Of a DNA stretch of 64,000 bases, positions 23,520 to 32,235 are shown piece after piece; the stretch's first letter is position 1, and each line of letters opens with the position of its first letter. A program made the translations under genes and the position numbers. Below the pieces are notes generated by a model. The model did no database searches. It had not been told where the DNA came from and saw only the letters and a program-made list of their open reading frames with translations. Location: assembly GCF_001884135.1 (NCBI RefSeq), contig NZ_MAOC01000004.1, forward strand, positions 84,013 to 148,012, given 5' to 3'. The stretch is from Bacillus nitratireducens (GTDB lineage: Bacteria; Bacillota; Bacilli; Bacillales; Bacillaceae_G).

Positions 23520-25495
23520 CGTTTTGGCAATTTGCATTTAAGAATGTCTCACGTAATTCTAAAGCATATTTCGCTTATTTTGTAAGTAGTGCGTTTTCTA
23601 TAATGGTTTTCTTTTCATTTACTGTATACGCGTATCATCCGCGCTTACAAAGTGTACAAAGCTTTCAAGAACGTGACCCTCTAACGAACTTAGCTAGTAC
23701 AGCACAGCTTGTTATCGTTATGTTCTCGTTCTTCTTTCTCTTATACTCAATTGGAACATTTTTAAATGTACGGAAGCAGCAATTCGGGATACTCACGATT
23801 CTCGGTATCTCACAGAGACAATTAAAAAGACTGTTATTTACTGAAAATATGATAATCGGGATATTATCTATCTTTATCGGGATACAAGGTGGCCTTGTAT
23901 TTTCTAACTTTTTCTTATTAGTTACTTCGAAATTAACAAGTTCAAAAGGTCTCTATTTATATTGGCCAACAGAAGCGATAATCGTTACAACCGTAACATT
24001 TATCATTTTATTTTTAATCGTTTCTACGTTTACACCGATGTTTATTCGTACTCGTAAAACAGTCCATCTTATTAAAGGGAACAAGAAAGTGACAGCCGAA
24101 AAAAGGCCGTCTATACTCATCTCTTTATTCGCTTTAATTTGTTTAGGGCTATGCTATTATATTGCCGGTTACCCGCAAGGCTACGTAACTGAAAAGAATG
24201 TACAAAATGGATCTGTCTTCTTTATTATGTTATCTATTTTACCGCTCGTAGTAGTCGGGACATATTTATTCTTTTCACAAACATTTCTTCTTTTTATCTA
24301 TATTTTAAAGAAACGCAGAAAGTTTTATTTGAAACAAATAAATATGTTATGGATTTCAGACTTAGTTGCCCGTACCCGTAGTAATATTAATGTACTCTTT
24401 ATCGTTTCCATGCTATCTGCACTTGCATTTACGATTATTATCGGACTATTTGCTGCGAATAATAATACAAAAGCGTCGATACTAGAACGATATCCAATTC
24501 CCTTCACATACAAATTAGAAGGGGACCATTCCCTTGAACGAAAGCACATTAATACTATTGAATCCGAACTTTCCAGTGCTCATTTTCAATATAAAAAATA
24601 CAAATTTACGCTTTTAAAAGATGATGCTTCAAAAGAAGAGATTGCAATTATGAAAATGAGTGATTATAACGAAATTGCTAAGCAGTTAAGGAGACCTATA
24701 ATCACCCTTGATGCAAAAGAAGTTTATATTATTTCTCGCTATTCACCAGAACTATTAAACCTTGTATCAAATCCATTTGTAAAACAAAATACAATTACAC
24801 TTGAATCAAATAAAAAGGAATTTTATATAAAGGGATTTATTAAAAAAGGAATAGCACCACCATTTGCATTACCAAATTTAGTTATTATGCAAGATTATGC
24901 AATCGATACTATGGTTCCTCATATTGAAACAATTACGGTTTATAACTATTTCGTGGAGAATTGGGAAAATGCAATTGTTCCAACTAAAAATATATTAAAA
25001 AGTATGAGTAATGACACCGAAAAATATTATGAGGCACATAAAAACGATAAGCATGCTGCTCCCGTCCCTTTTAATATTTATACAGCTACTGATGAGTTAC
25101 TCCATAATAAAGAAAATGCAGTTGCTCAATTCTTTATTTGGGCATTTCTTGGCTTTATTTTCTTTATCGGTGCGGCTAGTGTTTTATACTTCCGTATGTA
25201 TAACGACTTAACGAATGAAAAACAAAAGTACATTACGATTACAAAACTTGGCTTAACAGAATCAGAAATGTTTCGTTCTGCAACGATTCAATTAGGAATT
25301 TTATTTTTCGTTCCTTACATCGTTGCTGGTGTTCACACGTTATTTGCGGTTAAGTTTTTACAAAGCATGTTCGCTTTTTCTTTACTAAAAGAGTTATTGA
25401 TTGTACTCACCTTTTTCGGGATTATCGAGATTATTTTCTTCTTCTTAATCCGTTCTCTGTACATTAATAAATTATCACAGCATATTAAAGTATGA
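23516..25495 (+). CDS. FtsX-type (BceB-like) permease C of the three-permease cluster
   Basis: 659 residues with the same plan as permeases A and B (MTFWQFAFKNVSRNSKAYFAYFVSSAFSI; RKQQFGILTILGISQRQLKRLLFTENM; final YINKLSQHIKV) but more divergent, particularly in the extracellular domain (about 325-545). It is translationally coupled to the ATPase gene (ATGA overlap), which makes this pair the likely original transporter, with A and B added by duplication upstream. The likely role is detection and resistance of peptide antibiotics with the BceRS-like system. It ends in a strong bidirectional terminator. Confidence 0.88.
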   Translation: MTFWQFAFKNVSRNSKAYFAYFVSSAFSIMVFFSFTVYAYHPRLQSVQSFQERDPLTNLASTAQLVIVMFSFFFLLYSIGTFLNVRKQQFGILTILGISQRQLKRLLFTENMIIGILSIFIGIQGGLVFSNFFLLVTSKLTSSKGLYLYWPTEAIIVTTVTFIILFLIVSTFTPMFIRTRKTVHLIKGNKKVTAEKRPSILISLFALICLGLCYYIAGYPQGYVTEKNVQNGSVFFIMLSILPLVVVGTYLFFSQTFLLFIYILKKRRKFYLKQINMLWISDLVARTRSNINVLFIVSMLSALAFTIIIGLFAANNNTKASILERYPIPFTYKLEGDHSLERKHINTIESELSSAHFQYKKYKFTLLKDDASKEEIAIMKMSDYNEIAKQLRRPIITLDAKEVYIISRYSPELLNLVSNPFVKQNTITLESNKKEFYIKGFIKKGIAPPFALPNLVIMQDYAIDTMVPHIETITVYNYFVENWENAIVPTKNILKSMSNDTEKYYEAHKNDKHAAPVPFNIYTATDELLHNKENAVAQFFIWAFLGFIFFIGAASVLYFRMYNDLTNEKQKYITITKLGLTESEMFRSATIQLGILFFVPYIVAGVHTLFAVKFLQSMFAFSLLKELLIVLTFFGIIEIIFFFLIRSLYINKLSQHIKV

Positions 25496-25497
25496 AT

Positions 25498-25532
25498 AAA
25501 ATAGCCTTGTGCAATATGCACAAGGCTATTTT
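25498..25532. terminator. Strong bidirectional terminator
   Basis: A 16-bp perfect stem (AAAATAGCCTTGTGCA and its complement) with a three-base loop, between permease C and the convergent yjcZ-like gene. Confidence 0.93.
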
Positions 25533-25549
25533 CAATAGTTTTTAAATAA

Positions 25550-25744
25550 TTAGCAGCAATATCCACCATAGCCGCCAGCATAACCGCCGTAACCACCATA
25601 ACCACAAGAACCGCCACCGCCGAAGCAGCTAGCACCGATGATGATTAATAAAATAAACAATACGATTAGAAGCGCAAAACCGCCGCCGCAACCATGGTGT
25701 CTGCGGTTACAATCATCATGTCTGTGTTCACACTTTTCGCTCAT
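25550..25744 (-). CDS. YjcZ-family sporulation-associated peptide
   Basis: 64 residues: a His/Cys-rich N-terminus (CEHRHDDCNRRHHGCGGG), one hydrophobic helix (FALLIVLFILLIIIGASCF) and a Gly/Tyr-rich tail (CGYGGYGGYAGGYGGYCC). The helix FALLIVLFILLIIIGA is the conserved core of the YjcZ/SscA family of small proteins made during sporulation and found in the coat or spore membrane. The long N-terminal and Gly-Tyr extensions are larger than in the shortest members. GGAGG precedes the ATG. It is monocistronic. Confidence 0.82.
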   Translation of the reverse strand: MSEKCEHRHDDCNRRHHGCGGGFALLIVLFILLIIIGASCFGGGGSCGYGGYGGYAGGYGGYCC

Positions 25745-25887
25745 TACTCTATTCCTCCTTTAGTATCATTCATAACAAGATCGTCTTGCTCTAAATGAGG
25801 GGATTCCATTTATATTATGTTTTCAGGGCAAATCGGAAGCTTGGCCTTCCTAAAAACGGGCTTGTTTCATGAAAAGAGCCCCAACAC

Positions 25888-25925
25888 AAAAAGAGGATAC
25901 CTTTAAATAGGCACCCCCTTCTTTT
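25888..25925 (-). terminator. Terminator of gntP-like gene
   Basis: On the minus strand AGGGGGTGCC pairs, with G-U pairs, with GGTATCCTCT and is followed by TTTT. It lies directly after the permease stop. Confidence 0.75.
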
Positions 25926-27249
25926 AAACAAACATATTAAGTAAAAGCGCAAAGCCGAATGCAATAAATGATAACAATGTCTCCAACACCGTCCACGTTT
26001 TAAACGTTTCTTTTACTGTCAAACCTAAATACTCTTTTACAAGCCAGAATCCTGCATCATTTACATGAGAAAACATTAATGATCCTGCACCCGTTGCAAT
26101 AACGAGCAACTCTAAATTCACTCCAGACATGTGCTGAATAACCGGTGAAACAATTCCAGCTGCCGTCGTCAATGCTACTGTCGCTGATCCTGTTGCAATT
26201 CGAATTAATCCAGCTACCATGAAAGCTAAAACAATTGGTGATAACGATATATGCTCTGCCATTTGTGCAATAGCTGTTCCAACGCCGCTTTCAATTAATA
26301 TTTGTTTAAATCCGCCGCCTGCACCAATAATTAAAATAATGGAACCGACAGGTAGTAAACTTTCATCTGTTAATTTTTTAATCACCTTTTTATTAATACC
26401 TTGTCTTATTCCAAGTAAATAAAATGCTGCGAAACATGAAATAAGTAAAGCAATTACTGGACTGCCTACAAATACGAAAAATTCAGTTATCTTTTTCGGT
26501 AATGAAATATACGGTGCAACTACTGATAAAATCATCAATACAACTGGTAATAAAATAATAAAGAATGAAACTTTACGACTCGGTAAATCAGTTGATACAG
26601 TCGTAACTCGAACAAGCTCTGGTTCATTTTCAGGTATAACCCTCTTATGTATCCACTTTGCAAATATCGGTCCTGCGATAATAGCTGTTGGTAACGCAAT
26701 AATTAAGGAATATAAAAGCACCTTTCCTAAGTTCGCGTTATAAATGCCGATTGCTGTCATCGCTCCTGGATGTGGTGGTACTAGTCCGTGAACAATAGAT
26801 AATCCAGCAATAACAGGTAAAGCAATTAATAATATATTTTGCTTCGTCGTTTTTCGAATCGAAATAACAAGTGGTAATAAAATGACAATCCCCACTTCAA
26901 AAAATACCGGAATCCCTATAACAAATCCTGCAAATAACATAGCCCAAGGTAGTTTCTTCACACCGAAAAATCGAATAAAGAAATCTGCTACTTGCATACC
27001 GGCCCCTGAATCGGACATCATTTTTCCTAAAATTGTTCCGAGAGCCAAAATACCAACTAAATGCCCTAGTACACTACCAACACCAGTTTCATAGGCAGTC
27101 ACTATTTTCGTTAAATTCAGTCCAGACATAATGGCTAAAAATAAACTCGCAACTGTTAAACTAATAAATGCATGCCATTTCCACCATGATACCCCTAAAA
27201 TAACAATCGCGATCGCAAGTAACGTGACGATTAATAAGTATATATCCAT
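25924..27249 (-). CDS. GntP-family gluconate/sugar-acid:H+ symporter
   Basis: 441 residues with about 12 to 14 membrane segments. Family features: WWKWHAFISLTVASLFLAIMSGL at the start, VGSVLGHLVGILALGTILGKMMSDSGAG, FFEVGIVILLPL, GLVPPHPGAMTA and a C-terminal HVNDAGFWLVKEYLGLTVKETFKTWTVLET. GntP proteins import gluconate and related aldonic acids. It is downstream of the sugar-acid operon on the same strand but behind a terminator and a repeat element, so it may have its own promoter. The adjacent KDG kinase, aldolase and ammonia-lyase genes suggest that its substrate is an amino-sugar acid or its acyl derivative rather than plain gluconate. Confidence 0.88.
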   Translation of the reverse strand: MDIYLLIVTLLAIAIVILGVSWWKWHAFISLTVASLFLAIMSGLNLTKIVTAYETGVGSVLGHLVGILALGTILGKMMSDSGAGMQVADFFIRFFGVKKLPWAMLFAGFVIGIPVFFEVGIVILLPLVISIRKTTKQNILLIALPVIAGLSIVHGLVPPHPGAMTAIGIYNANLGKVLLYSLIIALPTAIIAGPIFAKWIHKRVIPENEPELVRVTTVSTDLPSRKVSFFIILLPVVLMILSVVAPYISLPKKITEFFVFVGSPVIALLISCFAAFYLLGIRQGINKKVIKKLTDESLLPVGSIILIIGAGGGFKQILIESGVGTAIAQMAEHISLSPIVLAFMVAGLIRIATGSATVALTTAAGIVSPVIQHMSGVNLELLVIATGAGSLMFSHVNDAGFWLVKEYLGLTVKETFKTWTVLETLLSFIAFGFALLLNMFV

Positions 27250-27267
27250 CTCTCATTCCCCTTACTT

Positions 27268-27336
27268 TTACCCCATATTTGTGGACAGTAAACACCTTAT
27301 TGGTGCGGGATGAATCCAATTAAAGTCTCACTTTAT
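27268..27336 (-). repeat. Diverged short copy of the structured intergenic repeat
   Basis: On the minus strand the sequence begins ATAAAGTGAGACTTTAAT and ends GGTGTTTACTGTCCACAAATATGGGGTAA, matching both ends of the full 159-bp elements with a deleted middle. It lies between the gntR terminator and gntP. Confidence 0.55.
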
Positions 27337-27338
27337 AA

Positions 27339-27360
27339 AAAAAGAGGGCGAATACCCTCC
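27339..27360 (-). terminator. Terminator after the GntR-family gene
   Basis: On the minus strand GGAGGG-TATTCG-CCCTC followed by TTTTTTT, three bases past the stop codon. Confidence 0.85.
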
Positions 27361-27362
27361 TT

Positions 27363-28088
27363 TTATACGTCATAATTAACTACATAATGCTGCATTTCTG
27401 TATTATAGTAGCCTTCGCTATATTCAATTACTTCGCCAACTTCATCGTAAGAATAACGCATACGTTTTAATAATGCGGCACCTTCTTTTTCACCTAACGC
27501 TTCTGCAACAAAACTAGGCGCAAATCCAACAGCGAATTCATCTCTGAAGTTTTCTAAATGTATACCTCGGTCTTCAACTAAATCGTAAAGCGATTGTAAG
27601 TCAAAGTCCGATAAATCTGTACTTGCCATTCGTGCTGAGAAATAGTGCGTATAATGAATGTACGGCGCATCATTTAACGTATATAAACGTTCAATACGAA
27701 AACTCTCCTTACCGAATAATCGAAAAGGCACTGTTCCTTCTTCATTATGAACGACTTCTGCTTTTAGCAATTTCTTTTGTACTTTATATCCTTCTTCCAC
27801 TAACACTTCTGTAAATTTTTTACCCTTTGACAGTTTTGTCGCAGAAGTATTGCGAATAACTTTCGTTCCTTTACCACTCTTCTTTTCCAAATATCCTTCT
27901 TGAGCGAGTTCTTTAATGGCGTTACGCACTGTAATTTTACTCACCTTGAACTCTTCTTCTAACTGCGGTTCGGAAGGAATATTCGTATGAATCGCATATA
28001 CACCATGCAATATTCGATCACGAATAATATTTTTTATTTGTAAATATAATGGTCCTTTTTTTCTCGTTACGTTCACCGCTACACCCAC
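27363..28088 (-). CDS. GntR-family (HutC/UTRA-type) regulator of the sugar-acid operon
   Basis: Up to 241 residues. The winged helix occupies residues 12-75 (PLYLQIKNIIRDRILHGVYAIHTNIPSEPQLEEEFKVSKITVRNAIKELAQEGYLEKKSGKGTKV), followed by a UTRA ligand-binding domain (FRIERLYTLNDAPYIHYTHYFSARM... and SYDEVGEVIEYSEGYYNTEMQHYVV). The frame starts with a GTG overlapping the kinase stop by one base; a GTG four codons later is an alternative. It is the last gene of the operon it probably controls, with a candidate operator at 32147-32158 before the first gene. The effector is probably a sugar acid or phosphorylated intermediate. Confidence 0.88.
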   Translation of the reverse strand: MGVAVNVTRKKGPLYLQIKNIIRDRILHGVYAIHTNIPSEPQLEEEFKVSKITVRNAIKELAQEGYLEKKSGKGTKVIRNTSATKLSKGKKFTEVLVEEGYKVQKKLLKAEVVHNEEGTVPFRLFGKESFRIERLYTLNDAPYIHYTHYFSARMASTDLSDFDLQSLYDLVEDRGIHLENFRDEFAVGFAPSFVAEALGEKEGAALLKRMRYSYDEVGEVIEYSEGYYNTEMQHYVVNYDV

Positions 28089-29104
28089 TACCTTTCTACA
28101 TCACCTACTGATGCCGTCATTGCCCGAAGTATATCCTTCTCTGATGACATTGGCGTATCACCGACGATTGTATGTGCAAGCATTCCAGCTGCTGACGCAA
28201 ATGAAACAGCTTTCTCTGGTGCAAACTCTTCTATCTCGCCATGAATAATCCCGCTCGTATAAGCATCTCCAGCACCTATTCTATCATATACAGAAAACGT
28301 AAGTGTTTTTGCAAAAGTGAACGCACCATCTTTACATATAAACCCGCGAAGCGAGTGTGTATTATCGCTATTAATAGAGCGATGTGTACCAGCGATTGTA
28401 GCGATATGATATGTCTCAGCCACTTTTGGAATAAGATCAACAAGTTGTGCTTCTCGCTCCGTCTCTTCTGTTTTCATTCCAAGAACGAACATTGCATCTT
28501 TTTCGTTCATCATAACGATATCAGCAAGAGCTAGCATTTCTTCATAATGCGGTTTCGCTTGCTCATATCCGTCTTCTCCCCAAAGCGATGGACGATAATT
28601 ACAATCAAAAACGACAGTGCCTCCGTTTTCTTTAACTGCTTTCGCTAAAGATTTCATATGATGGCGTACAGTATCATTCATCGCAAGTGTAATCCCGCAA
28701 AAATGAACGATATCAATTTCCTTGGCGATTTTTTCAAATTGGTACATCTCTTCACATGCCGTATTGAAGCTACTCTCTAATCGATTTGAATATGTAACGC
28801 GGCTTGCACGTGCACCAAATCCGTTTTCTAAAAAGTACATGCCGACATATTTACCGCCTCTTGAAATAAACGGCACCCGAATGCCTAACTTTTGAATATG
28901 TGATATCGCAGCATCCCCAACAGAGTTTTCCGGTAAAGTTGAAATAAGAAAACCTTCATGTCCTAGATGAGAAAGCGCCGCTGCAACATTCACACCTGTA
29001 CCAGAAAATGAGTAATTTAACGTATTTGCTTGCGACAATAGTTCATATCCTGGTACTTGCAGGCGCATCATTACTTCGCCGAATGCTGCAATTTTCTTAC
29101 GCAT
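28088..29104 (-). CDS. kdgK: PfkB-family sugar kinase, probable 2-keto-3-deoxygluconate kinase
   Basis: About 338 residues. N-terminal AAFGEVMMRL, the substrate-binding YSFSGTGVNVAAALSHLG, PfkB signature 1 region, NYRPSLWG and the C-terminal DRIGAGDAYTSGIIHG, which carries the anion hole and catalytic Asp (GAGD). Ribokinase-family KDG kinases phosphorylate 2-keto-3-deoxy-D-gluconate to KDGP. The next upstream gene encodes a KDGP aldolase, which makes this assignment likely. I use the ATG at 29104, which overlaps the aldolase gene by eight bases; a TTG three codons earlier is possible. Confidence 0.85.
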   Translation of the reverse strand: MRKKIAAFGEVMMRLQVPGYELLSQANTLNYSFSGTGVNVAAALSHLGHEGFLISTLPENSVGDAAISHIQKLGIRVPFISRGGKYVGMYFLENGFGARASRVTYSNRLESSFNTACEEMYQFEKIAKEIDIVHFCGITLAMNDTVRHHMKSLAKAVKENGGTVVFDCNYRPSLWGEDGYEQAKPHYEEMLALADIVMMNEKDAMFVLGMKTEETEREAQLVDLIPKVAETYHIATIAGTHRSINSDNTHSLRGFICKDGAFTFAKTLTFSVYDRIGAGDAYTSGIIHGEIEEFAPEKAVSFASAAGMLAHTIVGDTPMSSEKDILRAMTASVGDVER

Positions 29105-29852
29105 ATTGATCAACTAGCTTCTTCACTACCGCTAATAACTCACGAACATCTTCTGTTTTCGTATTACCAGTTTCTTTATCAATAATAGAAGAGTACACGT
29201 GCGGGATAACTTGCTCTACGTTTGCCTCTAGCGCAATACGCACAATTGTTTCAAAGTTTTCTTTATCAATTCCGCCCGTTGGCTCTAATGCAAATCCTTC
29301 TTCCGCACATGCTTTCGCAACAGCGCGATATTCTTCTTCATGAGCTAGCCCTTTCATCGGGAAGTATTTCAAGGAATTTCCGCCCATATCACGTACAAGT
29401 GCGATTGCTGTTTTAATTGGGACGATTGCTTTTTCTTCCCCAGCTGCACTAATTGGACCAGTAGAAATATTTACGTACCCTACTTTTCCTGTTGGTGATA
29501 CTAAACTATTAATCCAGCTATCTTTTCCGCCTAGATTTGCACGTGTCGCTCCAACTGAAGGAAACACTTGGTTAATATGGCTACCAGGGTAATGCTTCGC
29601 AATTTCAGCTACAACTGCCGCTTGGCGATTATCTCCTGCTCCTAGTCCGATTGATACAGCGTCATCAATTTCTTTTCCATATGCTTTCATCGCTGTAACT
29701 GCTTCTTCTACTGTTGGATAGTCTTTTGATAACACTCCAACAACTACATAACCTTCTGCTGCTTCAAAAATGTCTTTCGCATTTTCGATATTGTTCGCTA
29801 ATACATTTAATGCTACGCGGCCTTTATAAAAACGTTTTTGAATGTTTGTCAT
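29097..29852 (-). CDS. dgaF: KDGP aldolase, DgaF-type
   Basis: 251 residues, soluble. Features of the DgaF-type family of 2-dehydro-3-deoxy-phosphogluconate aldolases: RVALNVLANNIENAKDIFEAAEGYVVVGVLSKDYPTVEEAV at the start, GLGAGDNRQ, INQVFPSVGATRA, LVSPTGKVGYVNISTGP and GNSLKYFPMKGLAHEEEY, then EPTGGIDKENFETI. The NSLKYFP segment probably carries the Schiff-base lysine. It would split KDGP into pyruvate and glyceraldehyde 3-phosphate. It lies between the kinase gene (eight-base overlap) and the DgaE-type gene (one-base gap). Confidence 0.85.
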   Translation of the reverse strand: MTNIQKRFYKGRVALNVLANNIENAKDIFEAAEGYVVVGVLSKDYPTVEEAVTAMKAYGKEIDDAVSIGLGAGDNRQAAVVAEIAKHYPGSHINQVFPSVGATRANLGGKDSWINSLVSPTGKVGYVNISTGPISAAGEEKAIVPIKTAIALVRDMGGNSLKYFPMKGLAHEEEYRAVAKACAEEGFALEPTGGIDKENFETIVRIALEANVEQVIPHVYSSIIDKETGNTKTEDVRELLAVVKKLVDQYA

Positions 29853-29853
29853 T

Positions 29854-30957
29854 TTAGTTTCCCCCTACAATTTCTCTCATTTTTTCTTCAATCACATATA
29901 TATCATCACCTTGAAGTGGACGTGGATCAATATCAAAGAATCCTTGTCTTACTCCGTAATCACGCGTGTAAATAGCAATTTCCCCTTCGCGTAATGCATT
30001 TACGACGTCTTTTGCTGATTTATTTAACTCGTTCTCGTTAATATGAATACGTGCTCTAAAGATTGCTCTTCCTGCCTCATCTTGAACGATCGTTACATTT
30101 ACACCGTTTAATTCTTTCAGCGGCATAAGTACTTGTAATAACTCTTTTTCTTGTTCACTCTTATCTTCTTTTACTCCATACTCATCAAGCGCTTGAAGTA
30201 AACCGAAAGTTGTTTCTTTCCCAACTTTCATACTTCTTCCGATGCAATGTAATTGCACTTTCAGCCACTCAATATATTTTCGTTTCCCGCCGACAATACC
30301 AGAAGTAGGTCCTTCAATTGCCTTTGAACCGCTATAAATGGCAAGATCTGAATACTTCACATACTTTTGAATATCTTCTTCAGCTGCCGCATCGACGATA
30401 AGTGGTACGTTATTTCGCTGCGCGACTTCCCATGCTTCTTCAACAGAAATCATATTTTTTTGTACGGCATGATGGGATTTCACATATAGAATCGCTGCTG
30501 TATTTTCACCAATCGCATCTTCAATATGTTCTGCTTTCCCTTCATTTGCATAGCCAACTTCTACAAGTTTACCGCCGCCTAAATAAATCATCGTTTCAAC
30601 AGGAGCACCGTATTGAACGTTATGACCTTTTAACATAATCACTTCGTTTTTCACGATGACCTCTTGATGAAGTCGTTCACTTTTACGACGGTTTCCTTCT
30701 GTAACGATACCAGCGATAGAAAGCGCAATTCCGCTTGATGCTGAATTTACAACAACTGCTGCCTCTGAATCTAGAATTCTCGCAATATGGTCTCCCGCTT
30801 TATCTACTAAATCAGCAATTTCCACATAATTTTGTCCACCATGTTTCATCGCATCCATAACTGTATCTGTAGGAGCAGATACACCTAAAATACTCATTCT
30901 ACCGCTCGCATTAATCACTCTTTTTAATCCGTACTTAGCATTCAATGAATGACCCAT
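29854..30957 (-). CDS. dgaE: DgaE-type PLP-dependent ammonia lyase
   Basis: 367 residues in the SelA/DgaE group of fold-type I PLP enzymes. Visible features: YGLKRVINASGRMSILGVSAPTDTVMDAM at the start, AAVVVNSASSGIALSIAGI, LIVDAAAEEDIQKYVKYSDLAIYSGSKAIEGPTSGIVGGKR with the PLP-binding lysine in SGSKAIEGP, and a C-terminal small domain. In Salmonella DgaE converts D-glucosaminate-6-phosphate to KDGP and ammonia. Here there is a KDG kinase instead of a PTS, so the substrate is probably unphosphorylated 2-amino-2-deoxy-gluconate or a similar acid. Its start overlaps the end of the metallohydrolase gene by 23 bases. Confidence 0.85.
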   Translation of the reverse strand: MGHSLNAKYGLKRVINASGRMSILGVSAPTDTVMDAMKHGGQNYVEIADLVDKAGDHIARILDSEAAVVVNSASSGIALSIAGIVTEGNRRKSERLHQEVIVKNEVIMLKGHNVQYGAPVETMIYLGGGKLVEVGYANEGKAEHIEDAIGENTAAILYVKSHHAVQKNMISVEEAWEVAQRNNVPLIVDAAAEEDIQKYVKYSDLAIYSGSKAIEGPTSGIVGGKRKYIEWLKVQLHCIGRSMKVGKETTFGLLQALDEYGVKEDKSEQEKELLQVLMPLKELNGVNVTIVQDEAGRAIFRARIHINENELNKSAKDVVNALREGEIAIYTRDYGVRQGFFDIDPRPLQGDDIYVIEEKMREIVGGN

Positions 30958-32035
30958 TGATTACAACCCCTTTCGTATCAATTCTTCTTTCAGCAACACG
31001 CTGATCCCCTTCTGAATCAATTAACGTAATCGGTTCATCTTTCACCGTAAATAAAGTTAAGTTTGCAATATCGCCTTCTTGAATACGGCCAAGCTCTGGT
31101 TTTTTCAGCCACTCTGCCGCATTTTTCGTAACCGCATCAATTACTTCTTCTAGCGGATAACCTAAGTAAAGGAATTTCGAAAGAACGTGAGCCATACTAT
31201 ACACTGGACCGTGTATACGATTCTTCCGGTAAATGTCTGTACTAATTGTATTAAAGGCAATACCGTGACGCTTCGCCGCTTCTGCTACTTTAAAAGAAAA
31301 ACTAGCATTACCGTGACCAACATCTAAATGAATACCGCGATTCACTGCATCTAGTAATACAGGTAGCGGTTTGTCTTCTTCATCAAATAAATTATTTTCT
31401 TTCCCGTTTAAGTAATGTGTAATGACATCATCTTTTGCTAAAAGAGGTACAACTTCCTCAATGCGAGGAGGCGCTGAGCCGATATGTACCATAATCGGTA
31501 ATGATGTGTCACGAGATAAAGAGCGTGCAACATGAAGCGGTTCAATTCCACTATCACAAACAACACTTTTACTCATTCTCGCCTTTAACCCAACGATTAC
31601 ATCTTTATACTTTTCTACTGCTTCTATTACTTTCTCTCTATCTATCCATTCCATATTGGATAATTCATCAATTCGTTTCAAACCGATGCGAGAAATATTT
31701 AAAAAGGCAAATAAATTCGTTTTCGCCTGCTCTCTACTTTGTACTAAATCTGCAATACGATCAGCTCCGCAGCTACCCGCATCAACAATTGTCGTTACCC
31801 CTTGCTTAACGCCAATTTCATCCACCTCATCGCCATACGGATCAAACTCTGGAAAAGCATGAACGTGTAAATCAATCCAGCCACTCGATACGTAAGTACC
31901 TGAGTAATCAAGAACCTTTCCACCTTCACCAGCACCAGCTTTTGTCACCTGTGCGATTTTATTATTTTCAATTACAATGTCAATCTCTTCCCCGTTCACA
32001 CGTTTCACATTACGTAGTACGAATCGTTCTGTCAT
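30935..32035 (-). CDS. Amidohydrolase/deacetylase-family metallohydrolase
   Basis: 366 residues of the dihydroorotase/adenine-deaminase-like amidohydrolase superfamily. Metal ligands are visible: HxH in SGWIDLHVHAFPEFDPYGDEVDE, a lysine likely to be carbamylated in VIVGLKARMSKSV, His in LPIMVHIGSAPP, and another in HLDVGHGNASFSF; the final Asp is probably in NTISTDIYR. This family is regularly linked to DgaE/DgaF genes and is thought to deacylate N-acyl amino acids or N-acyl sugar acids. As the first gene of the operon it may remove an acyl group before the ammonia lyase acts. GGGTGG precedes the ATG at 32035. Confidence 0.85.
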   Translation of the reverse strand: MTERFVLRNVKRVNGEEIDIVIENNKIAQVTKAGAGEGGKVLDYSGTYVSSGWIDLHVHAFPEFDPYGDEVDEIGVKQGVTTIVDAGSCGADRIADLVQSREQAKTNLFAFLNISRIGLKRIDELSNMEWIDREKVIEAVEKYKDVIVGLKARMSKSVVCDSGIEPLHVARSLSRDTSLPIMVHIGSAPPRIEEVVPLLAKDDVITHYLNGKENNLFDEEDKPLPVLLDAVNRGIHLDVGHGNASFSFKVAEAAKRHGIAFNTISTDIYRKNRIHGPVYSMAHVLSKFLYLGYPLEEVIDAVTKNAAEWLKKPELGRIQEGDIANLTLFTVKDEPITLIDSEGDQRVAERRIDTKGVVINGSFIEC

Positions 32036-32109
32036 TGTATTTCCACCCTTTTCTATAAGAAGCCATAAGAATACGCTTACATTAAAGTTTCATTTTTTAT
32101 ATCTCTTTC

Positions 32110-32158
32110 ACATATTTAGAGTATCACGAAAAAAACGAAAAGTAAATATAACGTTATA
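32110..32158 (-). promoter_or_regulatory. Promoter and candidate GntR operator of the sugar-acid operon
   Basis: A perfect 12-bp palindrome TATAACGTTATA lies at 32147-32158. On the minus strand TTTACT follows it directly and GATACT comes 16 bases later, about 75 to 90 bases before the first start codon. The placement suits control by the GntR-type protein of the operon. Confidence 0.5.
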
Positions 32159-32201
32159 ATGTTTAATGGTAAATAAAAAGACAATCCATTTCTTATATGC
32201 C

Positions 32202-32233
32202 AAAAGACTGACCCATAACGGACCAGCCTTTTT
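32202..32233 (-). terminator. Terminator after the VanY-like gene
   Basis: On the minus strand AAAGGCTGGTCC pairs, with G-U pairs, with GGGTCAGTCTTTT. It lies three bases after the stop codon. Confidence 0.8.
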
Positions 32234-32235
32234 CT

